5,601 bases of DNA, from positions 1-5,601 of the forward strand of contig JAGWNO010000131.1 of assembly GCA_028871235.1 (NCBI GenBank), written 5' to 3'. The notes beneath the pieces were generated by a model. The model did not search any database and was not told the origin of the DNA. It saw nothing but the letters and a program-made list of their open reading frames with translations. This document shows positions 1 through 5,601 of this stretch, one piece after another. Source of the stretch: Gammaproteobacteria bacterium. GTDB taxonomy: Bacteria > Pseudomonadota > Gammaproteobacteria > Natronospirales > REEB76. Position 1 is the first letter of the stretch. The number at the start of each line of letters is the position of its first letter. The translations under genes were made by a program, and so were the position numbers.

Positions 1-2
1 GG

Positions 3-2849
3 CAGACAGCGCTGCTGCGCGCCCATTGCAAGTACCTGCTGCAGACCAGCCTGTCCTTCAGCCAGGCATATATGGAACGCAGCCTCAACAGCAACCCGCA
101 GATCGCTGCACTGCTGGTGAAGTATTTCGAGACGCGCCATGATCCAAAAGAAATCAAGGAACGCGATACGCTCACCGCGCGATACACCGCGGAGATCGAT
201 AAGACGCTGGAGTCGGTCTCCAGCCTCGATGACGATCGCATCCTGAGAAGCTTCCTCAACGTGGTACGCGCCATCACTCGCACCAACTACTTCCAGACCG
301 ACAGGCACGGCCAGCAAAAAATCTACATGTCGTTCAAATTCGACCCGTCGCAGCTGCCCGAGCTGCCGCTGCCGCGACCCATGTACGAGATCTGGGTGTA
401 TTCGCCGCGGGTGGAAGCCGTGCATCTGCGTGGCGGCAAAGTGGCGCGCGGCGGCATTCGCTGGTCTGACCGGCGCGAGGACTTCCGTACGGAGGTTCTC
501 GGTCTCATGAAGGCCCAGCAGGTTAAGAACACCGTGATCGTGCCGGTGGGTTCCAAGGGGGGCTTCTACGTGAAGCAGCCGCCCCGTACCGACAATCGCG
601 AGGAACTCATGAAGGAAGTGGTGACTTGCTACCAGAACTTCATGCGCGGCCTGCTGGATGTCACCGACAACATCGTGGAGGGAAGGATCGTGCCGCCGCC
701 GCAGGTGGTGCGCCACGACGACGACGATCCCTACCTGGTGGTTGCGGCCGACAAGGGCACGGCCACGTTCTCCGACATCGCCAACGCCATCGCCGGCGAA
801 TACCGCTTCTGGCTCGGTGACGCTTTCGCCTCCGGTGGCTCCGCGGGCTACGATCACAAGAAGATGGGCATCACCGCCCGCGGCGGCTGGGAGTCCGTGA
901 AACGTCACTTCCGCGAAATCGGCATCGACACCCAGAGTACGGATTTCACCGTGGCGGGCATCGGCGACATGTCCGGCGACGTATTCGGCAACGGCATGCT
1001 GCTGTCGCAGCATATCCGGCTGCTGGCCGCCTTCGATCACCGTCATATCTTCCTCGACCCGAACCCGGACGTGAAAACGAGCTTCAAGGAACGCGAACGG
1101 CTTTTCAAGCTGCCACGTTCCTCGTGGGCGGATTACAACGCCGCACTCATCTCAGCCGGCGGCGGTGTGTTTCCGCGTTCCGCCAAACTCATCAAGTTGA
1201 GCCCCGAGGTCCGCCAGGTCCTCGGTATCGACGCCCACCAGCTCACGCCGCCGGAACTCATACGTGCCATCCTCAAGGCGCCGCTGGACCTGCTGTGGAA
1301 TGGCGGCATCGGCACCTACGTGAAGGCCGGTCATGAGAGCAACAATGAAGTGGGTGACCGCAACAATGACGCGGTTCGCGTCAACGGCAAGGACCTGCGT
1401 TGCAAAGTGGTGGGTGAAGGCGGCAACCTGGGTTGCACCCAGCTTGGCCGTGTGGAATACGCCCTCAACGGCGGCCGGCTCAACACCGATTTCATCGATA
1501 ATTCCGCCGGCGTGGACACTTCCGACCACGAGGTCAACATCAAGATACTGCTGAGCGCGGTGGCTTCAAACAGGAAATTCACGGAAGCCCAGCGTAATAC
1601 GCTGCTCGCCTCCATGACTGACGAAGTGGGCGCGCTGGTATTGCGTGACAATTACATGCAGGCCCAGGCAATCTCGATCGCCGAATCCCAGGCACCGGCG
1701 CGCGTCAACGAACACGCCTATCTGATGCGCTCCCTGGAAAAGAGCGGTCTCCTCAACCGCGGCATCGAATTCCTGCCCAGCGACGAGGAACTCAGGGAGC
1801 GGCGCGCCGCGAACCGGGGTCTCACGCGACCGGAGCTGGCGGTGTTGCTGGCCTACAGCAAGATCGCCATCTACAACGCGCTGCTGGCGTCCGACGTGGC
1901 CGAAGACCCATATCTCGCCAACGAACTGGAAAACTACTTTCCCACGGTACTCCGCAACAAATACCGCGAGTTCATGCCGCGGCACCGACTGCGCCGCGAG
2001 ATCGTCGCTACCGCGATCACCAACAGCATGGTGAACCGCATGGGCGCGAACTTCGCCCAGAATCTGCAGGAGGAGAGCGGCGTCGGGGTCGCTTCCGTGG
2101 CGCGCGCCTATACCATCGCCCGCGAAAGTTTCGATATGGTAAGCATGTGGTCCGCCATCGAAGCCCTGGATAACCGGGTGCCGGCCAAAGTGCAGGTATC
2201 CATAGTGGTTCAGAGTACACGCCTGCTCAGACATGCCACCCGCTGGCTGCTGGATCATCTGCACGGCCGGCTCGACATCGCCGCCACCGTGCCGCTGTAC
2301 CGTCCGGGCATCGATGCGCTCATCACTCACATGACGGCGGTGCTCAGCGACAACCAGCTGCAGACCTACCACGGCATGGTGCAACAGTATATTGACGTGG
2401 GTTTGCCGGAAACACTCGCCCAGCGCATCGGGGCATTGACGCCGTTGTACGGCGCGCTGGATATGGCGGATGTGGCCCGCGACACTAAACTGCCGGTGGA
2501 AGTGGTTGCACGGGTGTACTTCCACGTGGGCCGGGAATTGGATATTGAATGGCTGCGCCGGCAGATAGAGGGACTCAACGTGGACGGTCACTGGCAGGCG
2601 GTGGCCCGCAACACGCTGCGCGACGATCTCTACGCCCAACAGCGCATACTCACCGCCCAGGTACTGGCCAAGGCTCACGATTCACGCGACGCCGTAAATC
2701 ATCTGGACGCCTGGTTCGGCAAATTTACCACGCGCATCCAGCACGTGCAGCGTGTCCTGACAGACATGAAGAACGCCAATATCGCCGACTTCCCCAGCCT
2801 GTCGGTGGCCTTGCAGGAGATCCGCAAGCTGGCGCGCGCCGGCGCCTGA
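3..2849 (+). CDS. NAD-specific glutamate dehydrogenase, large type, C-terminal part (5' end outside window)
   Basis: Catalyses NAD-dependent oxidative deamination of glutamate to 2-oxoglutarate and ammonium in the cytoplasm, usually for glutamate/arginine catabolism. The frame is open from base 3, so the ATG at 72 is internal; residues before it (ending in FSQAY) fit the family. The 948 residues seen are roughly the last 60% of the usual ~1,600. Counting from base 3, GGIRWSDRREDFRTE is near 150-164. The substrate-site block EVLGLMKAQQVKNT...PVGSKGGF follows at about 164-188, with the probable catalytic lysine at codon 555-557. AADKGTATFSDIAN (about 248-261) holds the likely catalytic aspartate. 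The nucleotide-binding glycine motif VAGIGDMSGDVFGNG is at about 317-331. VVGEGGNLG and DNSAGVDTSDHEVNIKI follow at about 469-514. The rest is the helical C-terminal region. No frameshift or missing key residue is seen. Often called gdhB or gdh2, but symbols vary. Family assignment is very secure. Confidence 0.96.
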   Translation, partial: QTALLRAHCKYLLQTSLSFSQAYMERSLNSNPQIAALLVKYFETRHDPKEIKERDTLTARYTAEIDKTLESVSSLDDDRILRSFLNVVRAITRTNYFQTDRHGQQKIYMSFKFDPSQLPELPLPRPMYEIWVYSPRVEAVHLRGGKVARGGIRWSDRREDFRTEVLGLMKAQQVKNTVIVPVGSKGGFYVKQPPRTDNREELMKEVVTCYQNFMRGLLDVTDNIVEGRIVPPPQVVRHDDDDPYLVVAADKGTATFSDIANAIAGEYRFWLGDAFASGGSAGYDHKKMGITARGGWESVKRHFREIGIDTQSTDFTVAGIGDMSGDVFGNGMLLSQHIRLLAAFDHRHIFLDPNPDVKTSFKERERLFKLPRSSWADYNAALISAGGGVFPRSAKLIKLSPEVRQVLGIDAHQLTPPELIRAILKAPLDLLWNGGIGTYVKAGHESNNEVGDRNNDAVRVNGKDLRCKVVGEGGNLGCTQLGRVEYALNGGRLNTDFIDNSAGVDTSDHEVNIKILLSAVASNRKFTEAQRNTLLASMTDEVGALVLRDNYMQAQAISIAESQAPARVNEHAYLMRSLEKSGLLNRGIEFLPSDEELRERRAANRGLTRPELAVLLAYSKIAIYNALLASDVAEDPYLANELENYFPTVLRNKYREFMPRHRLRREIVATAITNSMVNRMGANFAQNLQEESGVGVASVARAYTIARESFDMVSMWSAIEALDNRVPAKVQVSIVVQSTRLLRHATRWLLDHLHGRLDIAATVPLYRPGIDALITHMTAVLSDNQLQTYHGMVQQYIDVGLPETLAQRIGALTPLYGALDMADVARDTKLPVEVVARVYFHVGRELDIEWLRRQIEGLNVDGHWQAVARNTLRDDLYAQQRILTAQVLAKAHDSRDAVNHLDAWFGKFTTRIQHVQRVLTDMKNANIADFPSLSVALQEIRKLARAGA

Positions 2850-2956
2850 AGCAGCCGGCGACAGGCACTTTCCCGGGAGACGCTTTCTGGAACCTCTGGC
2901 CGCGCGTCCGCACCGCGAGTACCCTAGGCGGGCGAAACTGCCGCAACAGGCCGCCC

Positions 2957-4252
2957 ATGAGCGCATCCGCCACCGTCGAGAACTATAAGCAGACCCTGCG
3001 CGAGCTTTCCACGCGGATCGTGGAGGCGCAGAAGCCCATCCGCATCCTCGACCACATCAAGTGGGATAACGGCATCCAGGAGGATTTCTTCAGGAACGGG
3101 GCGCGCGAAATGCCCAAGGTGGATCGCGCCTATTACGAAAGCCGGCCGCTGGGTTTCGATCCGGTAAAAAAGCGCCAGCAATTCCATGAGATCGAACGCG
3201 ACATCACCCGCCAACTGGGCCAATTAAACCCGCTCGGCACCATCATGCGGCGCATGTGCCGCGAATATATCCAGGTGGTGCGCATGCTGGAAGCACGCGG
3301 CACCCCGGAGTTCGCCACCATCTCCCAGGAGCTCTACGGTTCCGCCAGCGATGCTTTTCACGAGGGCGGACCTACGCTTGCCGACCTCGGCACGCTGCTC
3401 GGCGAAGCCATCTCCAATATCGACCAGAGCGAACTGTTGAAACCCGCGCCCAAGAACCTCAGCGGCGAGGACGCGGTCAAGCTCCTGCAACAGCGCTTCA
3501 ACCGGGCGTTCAAGGACTCCGAGGGCACGGTGCGAGTGATCCTGTCCGACGGCATCGTCGCGGATGCGGCCGCCGGCGCCGATTACATCAAGATCCGCAA
3601 GGACGCCAAATTCAACGAGCGCGACCTGCGGGTGCTGGAAGTACACGAAGGCTGGGTGCATCTCGGCACCACCTTGAACGGCAGCACCCAGCCCATCTGC
3701 ACGTTCCTCTCCAAAGGCCCGCCCTCCTCCACCATCACCCAGGAGGGGCTGGCGATCCTCATGGAGATCATCACCTTCGCCTCCTACCCGAGCCGCCTCA
3801 AGCGGCTCGCCAATCGGGTACGCGCGGTATATAAGGCCGAACAGGGCGGGAGTTTCCTGGATGTCTACCGGTTCTTCCTCGACCAGGGGCTCGGCGAGGA
3901 AGAAGCATTCGCCACCACTGCCCGCATCTTCCGAGGCAGCACCCCAACCGGCATGCCGTTCACCAAGGACCTGTCCTATAACAAGGGTTTCATCATGATC
4001 TACAACTACATGCGGCTGGCAGTACGCAAGGGCATGCTGAACCGTATCCCGTTGCTGTTCTGCGGCAAGACCACACTGGAGGATGTACGCACACTCGCAC
4101 AATCCGTGGACGAGGGCATCATCGCACCCCCGCGTTTCCTGCCGCCGCAGATCGCCGATCTCAATGCCATCACCGCCTGGATGTGCTACTCCAACTTCCT
4201 GAACAAGCTCGACCTGGGGCGCATCCAGGACGATTACGCGGCGATCTTATAA
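2957..4252 (+). CDS. DUF1704/QEGLA-motif protein with HExxxH putative metallopeptidase site (MATCAP-like)
   Basis: A 431-residue protein of the family annotated as 'flavohemoglobin expression-modulating QEGLA motif protein' (PF08014, formerly DUF1704). Seen: HEGWVH at residues 230-235 (3644-3661), an HExxxH motif followed by LGTTLNG; the signature QEGLA at 262-266 (3740-3754); and a conserved-looking block GMPFTKDLSYNKGF at 332-345. Established: the animal members MATCAP1/2 are zinc carboxypeptidases that remove the terminal tyrosine of alpha-tubulin and use HExxxH. Inferred: H230 and H235 bind metal, E231 is the catalytic base and E263 of QEGLA may be the third ligand. There is no signal peptide or membrane segment, so it is probably cytoplasmic. 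The ATG at 2957 is the only ATG, GTG or TTG in this frame between the dehydrogenase stop and the conserved region. Its ribosome site is weak (AGG at 2948-2950, six bases upstream). It lies 107 bases after the dehydrogenase with no clear terminator, so co-transcription is possible. Its bacterial substrate is unknown to me. Confidence 0.93.
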   Translation: MSASATVENYKQTLRELSTRIVEAQKPIRILDHIKWDNGIQEDFFRNGAREMPKVDRAYYESRPLGFDPVKKRQQFHEIERDITRQLGQLNPLGTIMRRMCREYIQVVRMLEARGTPEFATISQELYGSASDAFHEGGPTLADLGTLLGEAISNIDQSELLKPAPKNLSGEDAVKLLQQRFNRAFKDSEGTVRVILSDGIVADAAAGADYIKIRKDAKFNERDLRVLEVHEGWVHLGTTLNGSTQPICTFLSKGPPSSTITQEGLAILMEIITFASYPSRLKRLANRVRAVYKAEQGGSFLDVYRFFLDQGLGEEEAFATTARIFRGSTPTGMPFTKDLSYNKGFIMIYNYMRLAVRKGMLNRIPLLFCGKTTLEDVRTLAQSVDEGIIAPPRFLPPQIADLNAITAWMCYSNFLNKLDLGRIQDDYAAIL

Positions 4253-4290
4253 AGCGGAACTTCGCCGCCAACCAGCGCACCAGAATTTGT

Positions 4291-4313
4291 GGCGACTGCG
4301 TCGCCGTTTATTC
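4291..4313 (+). terminator. Probable rho-independent terminator after the QEGLA gene
   Basis: GGCGAC (4291-4296) and GTCGCC (4300-4305) form a perfect six-pair stem around a three-base TGC loop, followed directly by GTTTATTC. It begins 38 bases after the QEGLA stop codon. The stem is short and the T-tract is interrupted, so termination may be weak. Position and tail make it the best candidate for the end of the dehydrogenase/QEGLA transcript. Confidence 0.5.
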
Positions 4314-4412
4314 AAGAGACGGGGCTTCCGCGCCCCTGCGACGAGCGCCCGGTGACGGAATGCCGGACTGGAACGAAACCCCGCTGTCTGAAATGGGTTG
4401 CGGCGCAGCCGC

Positions 4413-4562
4413 TCAAAGCTTTTTTAATGCGATGACGTTGCGCACACCGTCTACGGCCGCCACAATCGCCCCCACAAAGACAAACACCACCGTCCCGGCT
4501 TCCGCGGCGCAGTTCGGAGCGCTGCCCGCCAGCAGCCGGCCACATTGGCGGAACCCGGCCAT
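4413..4562 (-). CDS. Possible small membrane peptide (49 residues), uncertain
   Basis: A minus-strand frame from ATG (4562-4560) to TGA (4415-4413). It encodes a polar, cysteine-containing start (MAGFRQCGRLLAGS), then a hydrophobic stretch TVVFVFVGAIVAAVDGV at about residues 24-40, and ends RNVIALKKL. The hydrophobic run could form a short transmembrane helix with positive charges after it. This layout looks more protein-like than any other frame in the gap. Against it: I see no good ribosome binding site before the ATG and no well-spaced promoter, the peptide is short, and I recognise no family. It could be a chance frame or the remnant of a decayed gene. It overlaps no other supported gene. 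Confidence 0.25.
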   Translation of the reverse strand: MAGFRQCGRLLAGSAPNCAAEAGTVVFVFVGAIVAAVDGVRNVIALKKL

Positions 4563-4691
4563 AGGAGTCTGCGGGTCCATTGGCTACCCCGGGGGGCGGC
4601 CTCGGGCCGTAGTCGCTGTTGTCAACTGTACCGGCCCTCAAAGCAATCCCCGCCGCCTGCCGGAACGGCCCGCGGGAGGCGTTGACATTAG

Positions 4692-4703
4692 CCGGCCGGC
4701 CGG
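4692..4703. repeat. GC palindrome CCGGCCGGCCGG just upstream of the promoter
   Basis: A perfect 12-base palindrome made of three CCGG units, ending three bases before the proposed -35 box and starting four bases after a consensus-like TTGACA (4682-4687). Its position would suit an operator or a block on upstream polymerase binding, but that is inference. In GC-rich DNA it may be accidental. Confidence 0.35.
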
Positions 4704-4706
4704 TGC

Positions 4707-4735
4707 TTGGTGATAACCCGCGATACCCCTACAAT
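4707..4735 (+). promoter_or_regulatory. Sigma70-like promoter for the exported coiled-coil gene
   Basis: TTGGTG (4707-4712) and TACAAT (4730-4735) are separated by 17 bases. The -10 box matches the consensus TATAAT at five of six positions, and the -35 box keeps the TTG core. Transcription would begin near 4742, giving a leader of about 28 bases. Strength and regulation cannot be judged from sequence alone. Confidence 0.6.
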
Positions 4736-4758
4736 TAGAGATTCAGATTCATCCAAAT

Positions 4759-4763
4759 AGAGG
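4759..4763 (+). promoter_or_regulatory. Ribosome binding site AGAGG fixing the start at 4770
   Basis: AGAGG lies six bases upstream of the ATG, a suitable spacing. Together with the signal peptide that begins directly at this ATG, it supports 4770 as the true start. Confidence 0.7.
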
Positions 4764-4769
4764 TTCTTC

Positions 4770-5456
4770 ATGAACGCTAAATCCCGCATTTTCCCGGTTC
4801 TACTGACGCTGGCGCTGGCCGGCGCGCTGACTGCGGCCTGGGGCGCCGAGTCCGTAATCAACCTCATCAGCCAGGGCGAAGCTATCCAGAACGAGGTGAA
4901 TGCCAGCAAGGCCGCGCAGGACGATGTGGATCACCGCAACAAGGAACTTCAGGCTACCGGCAAACAGCTGGTGGCCGATCAGCAGCAGCTGCAGCAGGAC
5001 CTCGCCGCCTATCAGAAACAGAATGCGGGCGTGAAGAGCCAGATCGCCGATTACAAATCAAAGTGTGAGGGCAAGCAGCTGAACCAGGACACGTACAAGG
5101 CCTGCAAGGCCCAGCTGGCGCAGATCAACGTGAATATCACCGCAGTGAACGCCATCCCCGCCAAGCTTAATAAGCAGCAGGATGACTTCAACACCAGTGC
5201 CGTCAAGTACAACAAGGATACCAAGGACCTGCAGGCCAGGGCCCGCACCGTATCCGCCAACTACAGCAATGCGCTCTCCAAGGCCGAACAATGGGAATAC
5301 CAGGCAAGCAACCTGGTGGCCTCGCAGGGGTTCCAGCAATATGCCAAGACCGCGGGCTGTCCGGATGTCAGGAAACAGCCAAAGACCATCGACGGCATCC
5401 TCAAGATGAACACTCAAATCCTTGCCTGCCTGAGGAAGGTTGCAGGTACCAACTGA
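4770..5456 (+). CDS. Exported helix-rich/coiled-coil protein with four cysteines, function unknown
   Basis: A complete 228-residue protein that I cannot name. A signal peptide is clear: K4 and R6, a hydrophobic core at 7-23 (IFPVLLTLALAGALTA), and a likely cleavage near AWGA at 23-26. There is no lipobox cysteine, so it should be soluble in the periplasm or secreted. Residues ~35-125 and ~131-185 are rich in Q, K, A, D and N with heptad-like spacing and have few glycines or prolines, suggesting two long helical segments, the break falling near P130. Cysteines are at 99, 112, 197 and 220. C99 and C112 flank a GKQLNQDTYKA segment that could be a loop closed by a disulfide; C197 (in AGCPDV) and C220 (in ACLRK) bracket the C-terminal helix. 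The even number of cysteines in an exported protein suggests two disulfides, which is inference. It has its own promoter and a terminator, so it is probably monocistronic. The coding call is strong; the role is unknown. Confidence 0.88.
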   Translation: MNAKSRIFPVLLTLALAGALTAAWGAESVINLISQGEAIQNEVNASKAAQDDVDHRNKELQATGKQLVADQQQLQQDLAAYQKQNAGVKSQIADYKSKCEGKQLNQDTYKACKAQLAQINVNITAVNAIPAKLNKQQDDFNTSAVKYNKDTKDLQARARTVSANYSNALSKAEQWEYQASNLVASQGFQQYAKTAGCPDVRKQPKTIDGILKMNTQILACLRKVAGTN

Positions 5457-5460
5457 GTCT

Positions 5461-5474
5461 CGCCGCTTGCGGCG
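5461..5474 (+). repeat. Small inverted repeat just after the stop codon
   Basis: CGCCGC (5461-5466) and GCGGCG (5469-5474) are perfect complements around TT; in RNA the inner pair would open to give a five-pair stem with a four-base loop. There is no T-run after it. It may stabilise the 3' end of the message or be chance. Confidence 0.3.
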
Positions 5475-5485
5475 GTTACCCAGAT

Positions 5486-5511
5486 AAACGCCCGGCCAGA
5501 GCCGGGCGTTT
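5486..5511. terminator. Strong inverted repeat, probable bidirectional terminator
   Basis: AAACGCCCGGC (5486-5496) and GCCGGGCGTTT (5501-5511) are perfect 11-base complements around a CAGA loop. It lies 29 bases after the coiled-coil gene stop. With A's on the left arm and T's on the right arm, the element can end transcription from either strand, which fits a converging gene on its right. The T-tract past the stem is short (TTTCATTC forward, TTTATCTG reverse). Confidence 0.85.
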
Positions 5512-5540
5512 CATTCAATACTCCAGACCCGCAGAAAACC

Positions 5541-5600
5541 CTACAGCCGGAGCGGAGTAAAGCCCTGCTGTGTGAGCTGGGCGTTGAGCGCCGCCACCTC
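5541..5600 (-). CDS. C-terminal tail of a converging minus-strand gene (partial)
   Basis: Read on the minus strand from the window edge, 19 codons (EVAALNAQLTQQGFTPLRL) end at TAG (5543-5541). All three minus frames are open for a while here, so openness proves little. This frame is preferred because 16 of its 19 codons end in G or C, like the genes to the left, whereas the competing frame ending at TGA (5517-5515) has mostly A/T-ending codons. Position right after a bidirectional terminator also fits. Product not identifiable from so few residues. Confidence 0.5.
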   Translation of the reverse strand, partial: EVAALNAQLTQQGFTPLRL

Positions 5601-5601
5601 G

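Larger units (their letters stand above)
4253..4769. other. 517-base intergenic region with many short GC palindromes
   Basis: No convincing large gene lies here; the open frames on both strands give arginine-, proline- and glycine-rich translations unlike the neighbouring proteins. It holds a terminator-like hairpin close to the upstream gene, a possible 49-codon minus-strand gene and a promoter at the right end (each listed separately). Further perfect short inverted repeats are GGGGC/GCCCC at 4321-4336, GCGGC/GCCGC at 4400-4412, CGGCC/GGCCG at 4597-4609, GCCG/CGGC at 4659-4669 and the palindrome CCCGCGGG at 4669-4676. The last two sit inside a wider CGCCT/AGGCG pairing (4654-4681). Such density is partly expected in GC-rich noncoding DNA; no function can be assigned. 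Confidence 0.6.

Noticed and set aside
549..563. GSKGG instead of the GGGKGG found in small glutamate dehydrogenases, as a possible active-site defect
   Set aside because: The catalytic lysine is kept and this variant, as far as I know, is normal for the large NAD-dependent family.
1566..2678. Long minus-strand open frame (370 codons) inside the glutamate dehydrogenase gene
   Set aside because: It lies wholly opposite a securely identified gene with conserved motifs; its translation is rich in H, V, G and R with no recognisable domain. Long antisense frames are common in GC-rich coding DNA.
2549..2956. Upstream extension of the QEGLA reading frame into the dehydrogenase gene
   Set aside because: The extra 136 codons overlap the dehydrogenase C-terminus in another frame, are rich in R, P and G, and precede the point where family similarity begins; the start at 2957 is preferred.
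3224..4102. Minus-strand open frame (292 codons) opposite the QEGLA gene
   Set aside because: A shadow of a conserved gene, with no recognisable motif or ribosome binding site.
4400..4425. Hairpin GCGGC/GCCGC followed by a run of six T's, as a second terminator
   Set aside because: Seven bases separate the stem from the T-run, too far for a standard intrinsic terminator; the T-run also falls in the lysine codons of the possible minus-strand peptide.
4620..4625. Minus-strand TTGACA as a promoter for the possible small peptide
   Set aside because: No reasonable -10 box occurs 16-18 bases downstream; the region there is almost all G and C.
4183..4713. Plus-strand open frame spanning the QEGLA 3' end and most of the gap
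   Set aside because: Its first part overlaps the conserved QEGLA C-terminus and the remainder has low-complexity, non-protein-like composition; no ribosome site or family match is seen.
5515..5601. Alternative minus-strand tail ending ...GFSAGLEY, resembling an outer-membrane beta-strand end
   Set aside because: Most of its codons end in A or T, against the strong G/C third-position preference of the neighbouring genes; the overlapping frame ending at 5541 fits far better.

Overview
The window looks like ordinary chromosomal DNA from a GC-rich proteobacterium. The most likely group is Gammaproteobacteria, inferred from the very large NAD-type glutamate dehydrogenase, the sigma70-like promoter, the AGAGG ribosome binding site and the strong G/C preference at third codon positions. 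No lineage-specific marker (rRNA, tRNA, ribosomal protein) is present, so the assignment is an inference. I see no mobile element, CRISPR array, phage gene, rRNA or tRNA.

Layout. (1) 3-2849, + strand: the C-terminal 948 residues of a large NAD-specific glutamate dehydrogenase (about 1,600 residues in full), which begins before the window. (2) 2957-4252, + strand: a complete 431-residue protein of the DUF1704/QEGLA-motif family. It carries an HExxxH putative metalloprotease motif, and its eukaryotic relatives are the MATCAP tubulin tyrosine carboxypeptidases. (3) 4253-4769: a 517-base gap. It holds a probable terminator, many short GC palindromes, a possible 49-residue minus-strand membrane peptide gene, and a sigma70-like promoter at its right end. 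(4) 4770-5456, + strand: a complete 228-residue exported, helix-rich, probably coiled-coil protein with four cysteines and no recognised function. (5) 5486-5511: a perfect 11-bp inverted repeat, probably a terminator working in both directions. (6) 5541-5600, minus strand: the likely last 19 codons of a converging gene.

How the genes relate. The dehydrogenase and the QEGLA protein are co-directional, with a 107-base spacer and no obvious terminator or promoter between them, so they may be co-transcribed. Their functional link is unknown. The exported coiled-coil gene is a separate unit with its own promoter and terminator.

Nothing in the window amounts to a clear new system. The items most worth a second look are the HExxxH protein, whose bacterial substrate is not known to me, the unassigned four-cysteine exported protein, and the possible small membrane peptide in the gap.
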